NCBI RefSeq assembly: GCF_033446605.1
Contig: NZ_JAWQUO010000023.1
Span: 18,473-82,472, forward strand
Reading direction: 5' to 3'
Length of the DNA stretch: 64,000 bases
DNA from: Iodobacter sp025352645
GTDB taxonomy: Bacteria; Pseudomonadota; Gammaproteobacteria; Burkholderiales; Chitinibacteraceae
In this document: positions 49,773 through 58,507 of the stretch, in pieces
How positions within the stretch are numbered: the first letter of the stretch is position 1
Layout: every line of letters starts with the position of its first letter
Position numbers and translations under genes: made by a program
Notes under the pieces: generated by a model
The model's input: the letters and a program-made list of their open reading frames with translations, nothing else
What the model was told of the DNA's origin: nothing
The model's database searches: none

Positions 49773-49797
49773 GGGCTGCAAATGCAGCTCTTTTTTA
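49773..49797 (+). terminator. Terminator after the capsid gene
   Basis: GGGCTGCA (49773-49780) pairs with TGCAGCTC (49783-49790, one G-U) and is followed by T6. Confidence 0.8.
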
Positions 49798-49809
49798 TTG
49801 GAATTCAAA

Positions 49810-50028
49810 ATGGCTGAGAAAAAAGTAAAAGTGGTGGTGCTTTCTGATGTGCCCGTAGATGGCAAGTCATATTCGGCAGGTTCTGTGGTTGAATTGCCTG
49901 AAAAAACAGCAAAGTCTTTAGTTGACGGTGGTTTTGCTGATGATAACGCTGAAGCTGTAGCGTATTGGCTGACTCAAAGCAAATTGATCGTGCATGGCGT
50001 AGTAGCTGAAGCCGCAGCCGCTGAGTAA
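49810..50028 (+). CDS. Small head-region phage protein
   Basis: A 72-residue protein from ATG 49810; a TTG 12 bases upstream is weaker. It has a beta-rich Lys-Val start (MAEKKVKVVVLSDVPVDGKS) like an SH3-type fold, then SVVELPEKTAKSLVDGGFAD, a pattern of small phage proteins encoded after the capsid. It ends Ala-rich. Probably a head-decoration or connector-associated protein. Confidence 0.6.
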   Translation: MAEKKVKVVVLSDVPVDGKSYSAGSVVELPEKTAKSLVDGGFADDNAEAVAYWLTQSKLIVHGVVAEAAAAE

Positions 50029-50075
50029 TTAAACTTAGTCCTAGTAAGTGTCTAGGCTTTTAGGGTCATCTATCT

Positions 50076-50621
50076 ATGTTTACCCAGCTCACCCCTCCGG
50101 CCAGTGAGCCGGTAAGCCTTGCTGTGATGAAAGCGTATTTACGAGTAGATATTGCTGATGACGATGTGTTGATTAGTGCGCTTATCAGTGCTGCTCGTCG
50201 TTTTGCAGAAAATCACACTGGGCGAATCATTGCCCAGCGTGATTTTAGGATTGATGCCAGTACTTTTGGGGATGGAATTTTGCCCTTAAGCCCTGTAAGC
50301 AGTGTTGCCAGCGTCAAATATCTGGATGCCAGCAAAACCCTACAAACATTAACGGGGCTGGACTTTTGCCCCCACCCATTGTCCCCGCAGCTGTTTTCCC
50401 CAGTAGCTGGTTGGCCAGTGCCAACAAAGGCATGGAATGCGGTGCAGATCACATGCACCGCAGGAATGAATCCGGTTCCTGAAGATATTCAAAACTGGAT
50501 CATGCTGAGAGTTGCAACGGCATATGAGCAGCGTTCTGCGGTCATCGATCTAAAGACAACTGAGCTGGGGCGCTCCTTTGTAGATGGACTGCTGGACGCT
50601 TACTGTGTGGTGACGATATGA
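50076..50621 (+). CDS. Head-tail connector protein, HK97 gp6-like
   Basis: A 181-residue adaptor. SLAVMKAYLRVDIADDDVLI, then LISAARRFAENHTGRII, is the gp6-type helical start. It ends with NWIMLRVATAYEQRSAVIDL. It would ring the portal and connect it to the head-closure protein encoded next, whose start overlaps its stop by 4 bases. Confidence 0.9.
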   Translation: MFTQLTPPASEPVSLAVMKAYLRVDIADDDVLISALISAARRFAENHTGRIIAQRDFRIDASTFGDGILPLSPVSSVASVKYLDASKTLQTLTGLDFCPHPLSPQLFSPVAGWPVPTKAWNAVQITCTAGMNPVPEDIQNWIMLRVATAYEQRSAVIDLKTTELGRSFVDGLLDAYCVVTI

Positions 50622-50932
50622 ACCCCGGCAAGCTAAACAAACGGATTACGCTAAAAAAACGAACGCAGCAGCGCAATAGCTATGGTGAGTCTAAAGACGT
50701 TTGGCAGGATTTTGCCAAGGTTTGGGCTGAGGTTCATGCCTTGCGCGGTTATGAGCGTACAGAGGCGTATTTAGCGGATGCACGTAGCAGCTGGCGTCTG
50801 GTTATTCGCCCCTTAGCGGGTTTAAGTACGGGGTTGCGTGTGCAATATGGTGCACGCGTATTAGAAGTGAAATCGGTATTGCCAATCGCGAGTACCCCGT
50901 TTATTGAGCTAATTTGCGAGGCTGTGGAATGA
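50618..50932 (+). CDS. Phage head closure protein (SPP1 gp16-like)
   Basis: A 104-residue stopper protein. It starts MNPGKLNKRITLKKRTQQRN and has WAEVHALRGYERTEAYLADA, both usual for this family. It plugs the portal after packaging and accepts the tail. It overlaps genes on both sides by 4 bases. Confidence 0.9.
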   Translation: MNPGKLNKRITLKKRTQQRNSYGESKDVWQDFAKVWAEVHALRGYERTEAYLADARSSWRLVIRPLAGLSTGLRVQYGARVLEVKSVLPIASTPFIELICEAVE

Positions 50933-51414
50933 GTGCTGATATTTCAACCTTGGGTAATGCTGAGATCAAGCAAAAGCTTCTGGATTTAGCAGATATCGGT
51001 AAACGCAGGCATGTATTAGCCGCCTTGTATCAAGGCGCAATGGTGTATCGCAAAGAAATTGAAGCTAAAGCGCCATATAAAACCGGTTTCTTAAAAAAAT
51101 CAATTGCGGCGTGGCGGGTACCAAAACGCTATCAGCTTGATCAAGATATTCCTGAAGCCCGTGCAGGTATCGTGCGAAATGTTTTTCGCTTAAATCGTCC
51201 TCGGCGTGTGCCATTAACTGGCCGTCGTGCAAAGAGTAAAAAAGGCGGGCATTTTGCGGTTGTGAATGCTTTTTATGCACGTTATGTGGAGTTTGGTACC
51301 AGCAAAATGTCAGCCAAACCATTTATCAGGCCCGCTTATGCTAGCGCTCAATCCGCAGCTTTTGCAGCTGTATCCAACAATATAAGTAAAGCCATGGCAA
51401 GGATTGCAAGATGA
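50929..51414 (+). CDS. HK97 gp10-family phage protein
   Basis: A 161-residue protein from ATG 50929 (overlapping the closure protein stop as ATGA). A helical start is followed by YRKEIEAKAPYKTGFLKKSI and FYARYVEFGTSKMSAKPFIR, the gp10/HK97 hallmarks (YxEFGTsxmpAxPFmRPA). It belongs to the head-tail junction. Strongly basic. Confidence 0.9.
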   Translation: MSADISTLGNAEIKQKLLDLADIGKRRHVLAALYQGAMVYRKEIEAKAPYKTGFLKKSIAAWRVPKRYQLDQDIPEARAGIVRNVFRLNRPRRVPLTGRRAKSKKGGHFAVVNAFYARYVEFGTSKMSAKPFIRPAYASAQSAAFAAVSNNISKAMARIAR

Positions 51415-51815
51415 CTCGGCTAGAGCAAATTGTGCAAGGGCTTTATTCAAAGCTTTCTGGAATATCAGGCCTTTATGTGATGCGATTGCGCGTATTTGAA
51501 GAAAATGAGCTGCCAGCTAGTAATCTTTTAATTGAATCCGTTCAGGCATCAGACCGTAATGTGATTGGGGCTCAGGATTGGGATGTAAAGTTTTCTGTAT
51601 TGAGTTTAGTTGGAGGGGATGCGCCGTTTGCTGCTTTAGAGGTTCGACGCACACTGATCCATACCGCCTTATTAACAGATGTGCGCTTGGGTGGCTTGAT
51701 TACTGATATCACCGCTCATGGTTTTGAGATGGAGCCTGATGATGAGCTGCCGCTAGTCCGGTTATGGCAGCATTTTACGTTGCAATATCGAAATAACAGC
51801 CTATTGGAGGCTTAA
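51411..51815 (+). CDS. Tail terminator/completion protein
   Basis: A 134-residue protein in the position of the gpU-type tail terminator, between the gp10-like and tail-tube genes. It has beta-rich features (WDVKFSVLSLVGGDAPFAAL, then VRLWQHFTLQYRNN at the end). It overlaps the previous gene by 4 bases. The role is mainly from position; the sequence resembles DUF3168-like tail proteins. Confidence 0.7.
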   Translation: MTRLEQIVQGLYSKLSGISGLYVMRLRVFEENELPASNLLIESVQASDRNVIGAQDWDVKFSVLSLVGGDAPFAALEVRRTLIHTALLTDVRLGGLITDITAHGFEMEPDDELPLVRLWQHFTLQYRNNSLLEA

Positions 51816-51989
51816 TTGTTAGAACCCCCCATTCCCCAAACCGGTGGCGCGTATACGCGCTGCCAAAGTACTGGCGAACTCACTTTAGAAACGCCACCTA
51901 CCCAACCCGCCGACGCGGGTTTTTTTACGCCTATTGAAAGCGAGGTTGCCGGTGTTAACCAAAAAAAGACTGTTAGTCGCAAAGACTGA
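51816..51989 (+). CDS. Possible small tail-region protein with TTG start
   Basis: A 57-residue frame whose TTG follows GGAGG by 6 bases (51805-51818). It reads LLEPPIPQTGGAYTRCQSTG and is Pro/Thr-rich, then runs through a terminator hairpin (51904) and into the tail-tube start in another frame. The ribosome site is good but the overlap with a terminator is against it. Confidence 0.35.
   Translation: MLEPPIPQTGGAYTRCQSTGELTLETPPTQPADAGFFTPIESEVAGVNQKKTVSRKD
51904..51926 (+). terminator. Terminator before the tail-tube gene
   Basis: AACCCGC (51904-51910) pairs with GCGGGTT (51915-51921) around CGAC and is followed by T5. Confidence 0.75.
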
Positions 51990-52866
51990 GACGGGTTACG
52001 GTGTAGATCCAGTACCGACCGGCGCTCAGGCCATTCAGTGCAGCGATCTATCTATTACTCCTTTAGAAAATGATGCGGTAGACCGCGTCTTAGTCCGTCC
52101 GTATTTTGGGGGTGCAGACAAGCTTTTAAGTGGTGCTCGGGTAAAAATCGAGGCTACAGTTGAGCTAACTGGTTCAGGTGCAGCAGGTACTGCGCCAAAC
52201 TTTGATGCTCTGTTGCGTGCATGTGGTATGGCCGCTGTGACTACCGCAAGTGTATCGGTAGCATACAACCCGATTTCTGCTGGGTTTGAGTCAGCAACTA
52301 TTTATTACAATCAAGACGGTCTGCTGCATAAAGCCACTGGCTGCCGTGGTACATGGACGCTGGGTGCAAGTGCGAAGGGTATCCCTACACTAAAGTTTTC
52401 CCTTACAGGTATTTATAATCCTGTTGTAGATGCTGCAGCGCTTGCACCGACATTTTCTGCGGTGCAGATTCCTCTGCTTATTGGCGCTCCGACAACAGCC
52501 ACTCTGCATGGTTTTTCCGGTCGTTTGCAGTCACTGAATATCAATCTCGGTGCAAACATCGCATACCGCGAGCTTGTTGGTTACAAAGGGGTTGAAATCA
52601 CCGACCGCGATGTTGAAGGTGACATCACGATTGAAATGCCGACTATTGCGACAAAAGATTGGTTTTCAGCGGCGCTGAATGTCAGTACCGGTGCGCTGGC
52701 AGTACAGCATGGGACTGTCGCTGGGAATATTGTGCAAATTGATGGGGCGCGGGTATCTGTAAACAGCCCTAGTTATGAAGATTCTGATGGCTTTGTTATG
52801 CTGAAAATGGGACTGGCTCTTACACCAGTAACAGGGAATGACGAAGTTAAACTCACTTTCCGATAA
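51952..52866 (+). CDS. Major tail tube protein
   Basis: A 304-residue tail-tube subunit starting at GTG 51952 (GAGG 6 bases upstream); a TTG at 51934 is less well placed. KKRLLVAKTETGYGVDPVPT near the start and RVLVRPYFGGADKLLSGARV are like lambda-type tube proteins, and it has beta-rich composition. It polymerises round the tape measure. Flanked by terminators on both sides, as expected for a highly expressed gene. Confidence 0.85.
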   Translation: MLTKKRLLVAKTETGYGVDPVPTGAQAIQCSDLSITPLENDAVDRVLVRPYFGGADKLLSGARVKIEATVELTGSGAAGTAPNFDALLRACGMAAVTTASVSVAYNPISAGFESATIYYNQDGLLHKATGCRGTWTLGASAKGIPTLKFSLTGIYNPVVDAAALAPTFSAVQIPLLIGAPTTATLHGFSGRLQSLNINLGANIAYRELVGYKGVEITDRDVEGDITIEMPTIATKDWFSAALNVSTGALAVQHGTVAGNIVQIDGARVSVNSPSYEDSDGFVMLKMGLALTPVTGNDEVKLTFR

Positions 52867-52870
52867 TCAC

Positions 52871-52899
52871 ACCCCGCGTCATTGCGGGGTTTTGTTTTT
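52871..52899 (+). terminator. Terminator after the tail-tube gene
   Basis: ACCCCGC (52871-52877) pairs with GCGGGGT (52884-52890) around GTCATT and is followed by a T-rich run. Confidence 0.8.
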
Positions 52900-52909
52900 T
52901 AAGGCGCTT

Positions 52910-53245
52910 ATGTTCAAAATTTCAGCAGTTAATACTTTTTGGCGCGAGATTACGTTTACTGAATGTGTTCTTGCGAATGAAGAAAAAGAGTTCTCATTTA
53001 AATTTGAATTCAAACGCTTGTCAGCTGAAGAGCTTGAACAGCGTACGGGTGTGGATAGCAAAGAATTAATGAAGGACTTTTTGTCCGACGTTGTGACGGG
53101 ATGGGATGGGATTGCAGGTGAGGACGGTGAGCCACTCCCGTTTACTGCAGATAATTTCAAGGCATTGCTGCAAGTGTCGGGTGTGGGCCAGCTGGCTTTT
53201 CGCACGTATGTGCGTGAAGTAGGGGTGCTACGCACAAAAAACTAG
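52910..53245 (+). CDS. Tail assembly chaperone, upstream frame (gpG-like)
   Basis: A 111-residue protein from ATG 52910 (AAGG upstream); an earlier in-frame start would overlap the tube gene terminator. It reads MFKISAVNTFWREITFTECV and has RLSAEELEQRTGVDSKELMK, typical of gpG-type tail chaperones. Its last codons ACA AAA AAC TAG hold a -1 slippery heptamer. A shift there continues into the next gene. The chaperone holds the tape measure while the tail assembles. Confidence 0.82.
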   Translation: MFKISAVNTFWREITFTECVLANEEKEFSFKFEFKRLSAEELEQRTGVDSKELMKDFLSDVVTGWDGIAGEDGEPLPFTADNFKALLQVSGVGQLAFRTYVREVGVLRTKN

Positions 53246-53283
53246 CAATGGCTGCTCGTACTATGGTTGGTGGCAAGCAGCCA
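53236..53283 (+). promoter_or_regulatory. Programmed -1 ribosomal frameshift site with stimulatory stem-loop
   Basis: The heptamer A AAA AAC (53236-53242) is in the correct register at the end of the gpG-like gene, just before TAG. Slipping back one base reads CTA GCA ATG GCT, in frame with the downstream gene. A perfect 8-bp stem, TGGCTGCT (53249-53256) with AGCAGCCA (53276-53283), starts 6 bases after the heptamer, which is the classic distance. Confidence 0.88.
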
Positions 53284-53562
53284 GCACAACAAGATGATGC
53301 TGCAGTATTGGGGGTTGTTTTACCTGCAGATTGGCTGGCTGGCAAAGAGGAAACAGAGCTTTGGCCAGAGCTGATCCCTGTTGTGCAGTTTTTTTCAAGT
53401 TGTGTAACGCAATGGCGGGTTGGCGCTGGCGGTGCCGTAGGCTTGGATTATCTGGCTATCAAAATGATTGCTGATACACAGGGACTGGCATGGAACCATC
53501 AGCTGCTTAGCGATATACAGCAAATGGAACATGAAGTGCTCACTGCGCTTACGTCCCGGTAG
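53248..53562 (+). CDS. Tail assembly chaperone, downstream frame (gpT-like)
   Basis: A 104-residue frame reached by -1 frameshift from the gpG-like gene, giving a fused chaperone of about 217 residues. It may also start at ATG 53248. It reads VLPADWLAGKEETELWPELI and then GLDYLAIKMIADTQGLAWNH, typical of small gpT/DUF1799 tail proteins. The extension binds the tape measure in lambda. It ends 14 bases inside the antisense gene at 53549. Confidence 0.82.
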   Translation: MAARTMVGGKQPAQQDDAAVLGVVLPADWLAGKEETELWPELIPVVQFFSSCVTQWRVGAGGAVGLDYLAIKMIADTQGLAWNHQLLSDIQQMEHEVLTALTSR

Positions 53563-53758
53563 TTTTTTTCTGAGTGCTGGGGGCTGAGCGTTGCCAGTTG
53601 CCCCACATCCAGTTTGCAATTCCCATCAGCGGCATGAGAGCAAAAAACCATGCTCTATCCCAATAGATAGCAAGCAGTATCGCCCAAACGGCAAAGAAAA
53701 TAATCAAGCCGATACTGGGCAAAATCAGCGCAAAAATAAAATCAAATAACTTAAGCAT
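53549..53758 (-). CDS. Antisense small membrane protein in the tail operon
   Basis: A 69-residue protein with two membrane helices (about 3-33 and 36-52), rich in Phe, Ile and Trp (IIFFAVWAILLAIYWDRAWF, then NWMWGNWQRS). It is coded against the late operon, between chaperone and tape-measure genes. The ribosome site is weak. Codon content and two clear helices make it look like a real protein. A lysogeny-expressed exclusion protein is one possibility; inference only. Confidence 0.5.
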   Translation of the reverse strand: MLKLFDFIFALILPSIGLIIFFAVWAILLAIYWDRAWFFALMPLMGIANWMWGNWQRSAPSTQKKTTGT

Positions 53759-53769
53759 GGAATAGGCTC

Positions 53770-56700
53770 ATGGCAAATAACGAACTGCAAATTAGAATTA
53801 CAGCCGATGGCCGCGTCCTAGTTGCAGAAGCGGGCCGTGCTAGCCGCGCTATTCAGAGTATAGGTGAATCTGCCCAACAAGCGGGTGCCGCTACAGAAAG
53901 TGGCTTTAGCCGAACTAGGCGGGGCATTGAGTCTATTTCTACTCAGCTCAGCACACTACGTACTCAGATGCTGGCGTATTTAGGGACTAATTTATTCTCT
54001 GGCGGCTTCTCCGGTATGGTTGAAGTCAGCGATGCATTAACTAACTTGGATAGCCGCTTAAAGCTAGTTACGCATGGTACAGAAAATCTTGCTGCAGTGC
54101 AGGCTCAGCTGTTTGCTTCATCGCAAAAAGCGCAGACTTCATATCAGGATACATCCAATCTGTTTGTACAAATGGCGAGGGCTACATCTGGTTTAGGGGT
54201 TCAGCAGGGTGTTGTCCTTGATTTTACTGATAAAGTAAGTAAAGGGCTGGTTGTTTCTGGTGCCGCTGCAGAAGGCAGTAAGGCCGCACTTTTGCAGTTT
54301 GCCCAGGCTATGCAATCTGGGGTTTTGCGTGGTGAAGAATTTAATTCTATTAATGAGCAAGCGCCCTTTTTGTTGGATGCGCTGGCGTCTGGTCTGGGCA
54401 AGGCAAGGGGGGATTTAAAAGGCCTCGCTGACGATGGTCAGCTGACTGCTGATATTGTTTTTCCTGCAATGTTGCGTGGCTTGTCTGGCGTAGATGCCCA
54501 GTTTGGGCAAATGGCACCGACAGTGGGGCGCGCTACACAAGCACTAAGTGATCATTCTGCTGTTGCGTTGCATGAGTTTGACAAACAATCAGGGGCGTCT
54601 AAAGGCTTAGCGAGTGCCATTACTTTTTTAAATCAGAACTTGGATGGGCTGGTTTCAACCTTTGCATATGTGGCTGAGGGCGGTGCACTGCTTGCTGCCG
54701 TATATACGGGGAAAATGGTAGGTGCTTTTGCAAGTGCAAAAGTAGCTGCACTGGCAAAGATTGAAACTGATCGCGCTGTTTTGGTATCTGATGCTGAAGT
54801 TGCTGCCAGCGCTTTAGTACGAGCAGAACGGATGCAAGCATTGTCTGTTCAGGATATGAACCGGGCAAGAGCGGCAGTTGTTGCTGCAGAGCAGCAGGTT
54901 GCTGCCGAAGTGGCAGTAACGTCCGCACGGCAAACCGCAACATTGGCAACATTGGCCGCTGATCGTGAGCGCTACGCATCAACAGCAATGCTGATTCGAA
55001 GTGAAATTCAGCTAGAGCAAACTCGGCTACGAGCCCAGATTTCAGATATTGGCCGCGCCCAGCGTACTGCTGCGTTAGCAAGTTTATCGCTGGAGTTGGC
55101 AGCTGCGAATATGGCGTTAGTGCGTGCTGAAAATGCTCTGGCTGTAGCAGAAGCAGAAGAGGCCACTAGCGCGAATCTTTCAACGGTTGCTCAGGCCCGT
55201 CTTACCGCAGTACGTGAAGCGAGTGTTATTGCAACGGGAGAGGCTGCGGCGGCTACTGAAGTGCTTAGGCTTGCTAAGCTGAGAGAGGCTGAGGCTTCTT
55301 TGGCAGCGGCTGGTGCGTCGGGCGCGTTTGGTGTAGCAATGGCCATGCTTGGCGGGCCGATTGGCATTGCTGTGATTGCGTTGGGCCTCTTGGCTTTTAA
55401 CTGGGATGAAGTGAGTACTGCTGCAGCGAATGCGGCCGATAAGTCCAGAAGAGCCGTTACAGATATTGAAGAGGCTTTAAAGAAATCTAAGGTGGCTCAG
55501 GCCAATGATGGTTTAGCAACTCTGAAAACGGAGTATGTAGGTTCTCGAAAAAAAGAAGAGGAGCTTAAAAAAGTTCCAACTGCTGGTATGCCTGATTATG
55601 CAAAAGCTGAGTTAAATGCAGCTATTGCCGCTGAATCTGAGCGCGGAGAACGAATTCGCGATGCGATTCAGAAAGCGGATTTACAAATTGCTGAGTTTAA
55701 GAAATCGCAGCAAGAAAAAGCATTGGTTGGATCTGGCCGTATTTTAGACGCCAATGATGCACGTTCTGGTAAGTACACAGATGTTCCTGTTGGCATGGGC
55801 GTTGCCACTACAACAAAAGACTATCTGGAAAAGCGCCGCAATGATGCTCAGCTGCTGAGCGATGCGCTCAAAGAGGAGACGAAAGAATATCAGCGGCAGT
55901 TAAAAATAGCGGATGGCAATGCTGATCTGCTCAAGCAGGTGAATGAATCTCATCAAAATGCATTAAAAAAGATTAATGAGCAATACGGCGATAAGGCCAA
56001 AAAAGGCAAAGGGGCGATTGGCTCTGCAAGCGATACCCAAATCGCAGCTTTACAGGGCAAAATTCAAGCAGCTGAGCAAGAGTCGATTACCACACAAAAG
56101 CTCAATGAAGGACAGCGGCAGGCGATAACCATTGGCGAGCAGCTGGCACTTGTAACAGATAAAAAAGTCCGCGCCAGTTTGGAAGAAAAGCAGGCATTAG
56201 CAGAGCAATTAGGTGCGATTCAGCAGCATAACGAAGTTGAAAAAGATTATATTGCGCTGAAAGAAAAACAGGCTGGCTCTAGGGAAAAAGAGCTGGCTGG
56301 TTTGCGTAATGAGCTGCTTGGATGGCAGGAAAAAGTGGCAACATTTGGCATGGCAAAAAGCGCCATCGATGAGCTAGAGCTAAGTAAGCTTGATGCGCTG
56401 CTGACTGATAAAGAATGGGCTCAGGCACTCGATCAAAGCAATATTGGTTTAGCCACTGAGATCCAATTTTTAAAAGAAAAGCGTGATTTGATGGGGCAAA
56501 AACTAGACGCGCAGCAGCAGTACGAAGGCATGGATGCTGCTGATAAATCGAGTAAAAAAGATGTTAAGGCGGAAGTAAAAGAGCAGGCCAAGGGCCTGAA
56601 AGAGTTGGAAGGGGTTTATCGCGGCGTGTTCCAGGGGTTTGAAGATCAGCTGGTTAGTATGACGACGAAAGGAGAATTCAGTTTTCGCGGCATGATTGAT

Positions 56701-57273
56701 AGCATGATTAGCGATCTAATGCGTTTGATGATCCGCCAGCAGCTCATTCAGCCGATGATGGCGGCGATGACAGGAGGCGGTAGCTCATCAGGAGCTTGGA
56801 CTCAGCTAATTGGCGGCGCGATTGGCATGTTTGCTGGGGGCGGTGGTTCGGTTAGCTCTACGCCTGCCGTGCCGGGTGGTGGGTCAATCGGTAGTTTTTA
56901 CGGCTTTGCTAATGGTGGAATTATGACGCCAATGGGCAATTTGCCATTGTCTAAGTACGCCAACGGAGGCATTGCCACATCGCCGCAAGTGGCTATTTTT
57001 GGGGAGGGCCGTCATAACGAGGCTTTTGTCCCTTTGCCCGACGGGCGTTCCATTCCGGTTTCTTTACGTGGGGGTGGTGGCCAGCCTCAGCAAGGTTCTG
57101 AGGGCGATGTTTACATTACTTTGTCTCCGCAAATTGATGCGCGTGGAGCCGATGCTGGGGCGCTTACGCGGATTGAAACCGCGCTAGCTGAGTTGGCAAA
57201 AAACGTCAAACCCATGGCGCTGGATGCGGTAAGGCAGGCCCAATTGCGTAATCGCCGCACGCCACAATTTTAG
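53770..57273 (+). CDS. Tape measure protein
   Basis: A 1167-residue tape measure setting tail length. The N-terminal tape_meas_nterm domain holds GEEFNSINEQAPFLLDALAS and LTADIVFPAMLRGL (about 195-245). Long Ala-rich coiled coils follow, then a hydrophobic segment near 515-545 (AMLGGPIGIAVIALGLLAFN) for membrane insertion. The C-terminus has FANGGIMTPMGNLPLSKYAN and EAFVPLPDGRSIPV, the lambda gpH-like end. The length predicts a tail of about 170-175 nm at 1.5 Angstrom per residue. Confidence 0.95.
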   Translation: MANNELQIRITADGRVLVAEAGRASRAIQSIGESAQQAGAATESGFSRTRRGIESISTQLSTLRTQMLAYLGTNLFSGGFSGMVEVSDALTNLDSRLKLVTHGTENLAAVQAQLFASSQKAQTSYQDTSNLFVQMARATSGLGVQQGVVLDFTDKVSKGLVVSGAAAEGSKAALLQFAQAMQSGVLRGEEFNSINEQAPFLLDALASGLGKARGDLKGLADDGQLTADIVFPAMLRGLSGVDAQFGQMAPTVGRATQALSDHSAVALHEFDKQSGASKGLASAITFLNQNLDGLVSTFAYVAEGGALLAAVYTGKMVGAFASAKVAALAKIETDRAVLVSDAEVAASALVRAERMQALSVQDMNRARAAVVAAEQQVAAEVAVTSARQTATLATLAADRERYASTAMLIRSEIQLEQTRLRAQISDIGRAQRTAALASLSLELAAANMALVRAENALAVAEAEEATSANLSTVAQARLTAVREASVIATGEAAAATEVLRLAKLREAEASLAAAGASGAFGVAMAMLGGPIGIAVIALGLLAFNWDEVSTAAANAADKSRRAVTDIEEALKKSKVAQANDGLATLKTEYVGSRKKEEELKKVPTAGMPDYAKAELNAAIAAESERGERIRDAIQKADLQIAEFKKSQQEKALVGSGRILDANDARSGKYTDVPVGMGVATTTKDYLEKRRNDAQLLSDALKEETKEYQRQLKIADGNADLLKQVNESHQNALKKINEQYGDKAKKGKGAIGSASDTQIAALQGKIQAAEQESITTQKLNEGQRQAITIGEQLALVTDKKVRASLEEKQALAEQLGAIQQHNEVEKDYIALKEKQAGSREKELAGLRNELLGWQEKVATFGMAKSAIDELELSKLDALLTDKEWAQALDQSNIGLATEIQFLKEKRDLMGQKLDAQQQYEGMDAADKSSKKDVKAEVKEQAKGLKELEGVYRGVFQGFEDQLVSMTTKGEFSFRGMIDSMISDLMRLMIRQQLIQPMMAAMTGGGSSSGAWTQLIGGAIGMFAGGGGSVSSTPAVPGGGSIGSFYGFANGGIMTPMGNLPLSKYANGGIATSPQVAIFGEGRHNEAFVPLPDGRSIPVSLRGGGGQPQQGSEGDVYITLSPQIDARGADAGALTRIETALAELAKNVKPMALDAVRQAQLRNRRTPQF

Positions 57274-57291
57274 TATCGCTTCTAAATAAAG

Positions 57292-57325
57292 GCCCCAACT
57301 GTTAATCGCAGCTGGGGCTTTCTTA
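57292..57325 (+). terminator. Terminator after the tape measure gene
   Basis: GCCCCA (57292-57297) pairs with TGGGGC (57313-57318) and is followed by TTTCTT. Confidence 0.7.
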
Positions 57326-57349
57326 TTTCTATTTATTAAAAGGCTGGGT

Positions 57350-57949
57350 ATGGCGACGTTTCCTAATTCTCTGGCGCCATCTGCAATCAATATGGGCAGC
57401 CAAAGCACTACGTTGGTGAGCAAATCCCATTCTGGTAAGCGTCAGGCGCGTAAATTTGGCACGACGTTGGTGACCTTTGATGTGAGTTGGACAAATTTAA
57501 ATCGTGTCCAGATGGGTGAGCTATGGGGGTTTGTGCAGGCGCAGAGTGGGCAATTTGGGGTGTTTGATTTTTTCCCAGCTCTTTATCGTGATAGCAGTAA
57601 TAGCAATGCACCCGTGTCCGCAATTGTTGGCGTTATTGCTCTGGCGCGACAGCGGCGGGTGCAGATATCTGGTTTGCCAGCGAGTAAAACTGTTTTAAAT
57701 GCGGGGGATTTGATTAGGTTTGACAATCATCCCAAGGCTTATCTACTTGCAGAGCCAACAGTTTCAGATGCAAGCGGTAACGCGGTAATGGTATTGACGT
57801 TTGATTTGTTGAGAGATGTTCCTGCTACTCGTGTTGTTTTTTTCAAATATGTGGGAGTGCAAATGTCCTTGGTTGATGACGCAATTTCATTGAACCAGCG
57901 GCCCCCATTTTGGCATGACCTTTCTTTAAAACTCATCGAGACAATTTAA
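57350..57949 (+). CDS. Tail-tip protein (gpM-like position)
   Basis: A 199-residue beta-rich protein directly behind the tape measure, where the distal tail gene gpM lies in lambda. It reads RQARKFGTTLVTFDVSWTNL and FFPALYRDSSNS. The stop and the next start are adjacent (no gap). The assignment is by position and general resemblance to small minor tail proteins. Confidence 0.68.
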   Translation: MATFPNSLAPSAINMGSQSTTLVSKSHSGKRQARKFGTTLVTFDVSWTNLNRVQMGELWGFVQAQSGQFGVFDFFPALYRDSSNSNAPVSAIVGVIALARQRRVQISGLPASKTVLNAGDLIRFDNHPKAYLLAEPTVSDASGNAVMVLTFDLLRDVPATRVVFFKYVGVQMSLVDDAISLNQRPPFWHDLSLKLIETI

Positions 57950-58507
57950 ATGCGCAATTTAACCGCTGGTACCTTAGCAGAAATGGACGCGCCTCAGCAG
58001 CGGCATATTCATCTGTTAGATATCGCTCTGGATGGGCAAACAATCAGCATTACCGATGATTTTACTGATGTTGTGATTGGCCTCAAAACCTACACAGCCA
58101 CTGGCCACCTTTTACAGTTTGATCACGATGGCGATGCGGATGGAATGCAGATCAATGCGCTGACCGTTACTTTATCTGGTGTTGATCAATCCATGATTGC
58201 CAGTGCCCTGCAGTACGATTTTTTAGGGCGTCGGCTCACGCTGCTTCGCACGTATTTCGATGAAAACGGCGTGATACAAGCGCCGTTTATGTTGTTTGAT
58301 GGCCGCTGCGATGGGCCTGCCATTGAAGAAAGCCCAGATGATGGCTCATGTACTGTGCAAGTCAAAGCGTCTAGTCATTTTGTCGATTTTGAGCGTGTGC
58401 GTTCGCGTCTAACAAATTTGGAATCCCAGCAGCAATGGTTCCCTAGTGACAAAGGCTTTGAATTTGTGGCCGCTCAACCGCAGGATATTCAGTGGGGTGG
58501 GGCATGA
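57950..58507 (+). CDS. Tail hub-type minor protein (DUF2163/BR0599-like)
   Basis: A 185-residue protein. RHIHLLDIALDGQTISITDD and MLFDGRCDGPAIEESPDDGS match the hub-type tail proteins of the BR0599 group, which replace lambda gpL. It ends WFPSDKGFEFVAAQPQDIQW, with the final DIQWG repeated across the group. It contacts the J-like protein at the tail tip. It overlaps the next gene by 4 bases. Confidence 0.78.
   Translation: MRNLTAGTLAEMDAPQQRHIHLLDIALDGQTISITDDFTDVVIGLKTYTATGHLLQFDHDGDADGMQINALTVTLSGVDQSMIASALQYDFLGRRLTLLRTYFDENGVIQAPFMLFDGRCDGPAIEESPDDGSCTVQVKASSHFVDFERVRSRLTNLESQQQWFPSDKGFEFVAAQPQDIQWGGA

Noticed and set aside
54620..55081. 153-codon minus-strand frame in the tape measure gene
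   Set aside because: Gln/Leu-rich shadow of the Ala-rich coiled coil.
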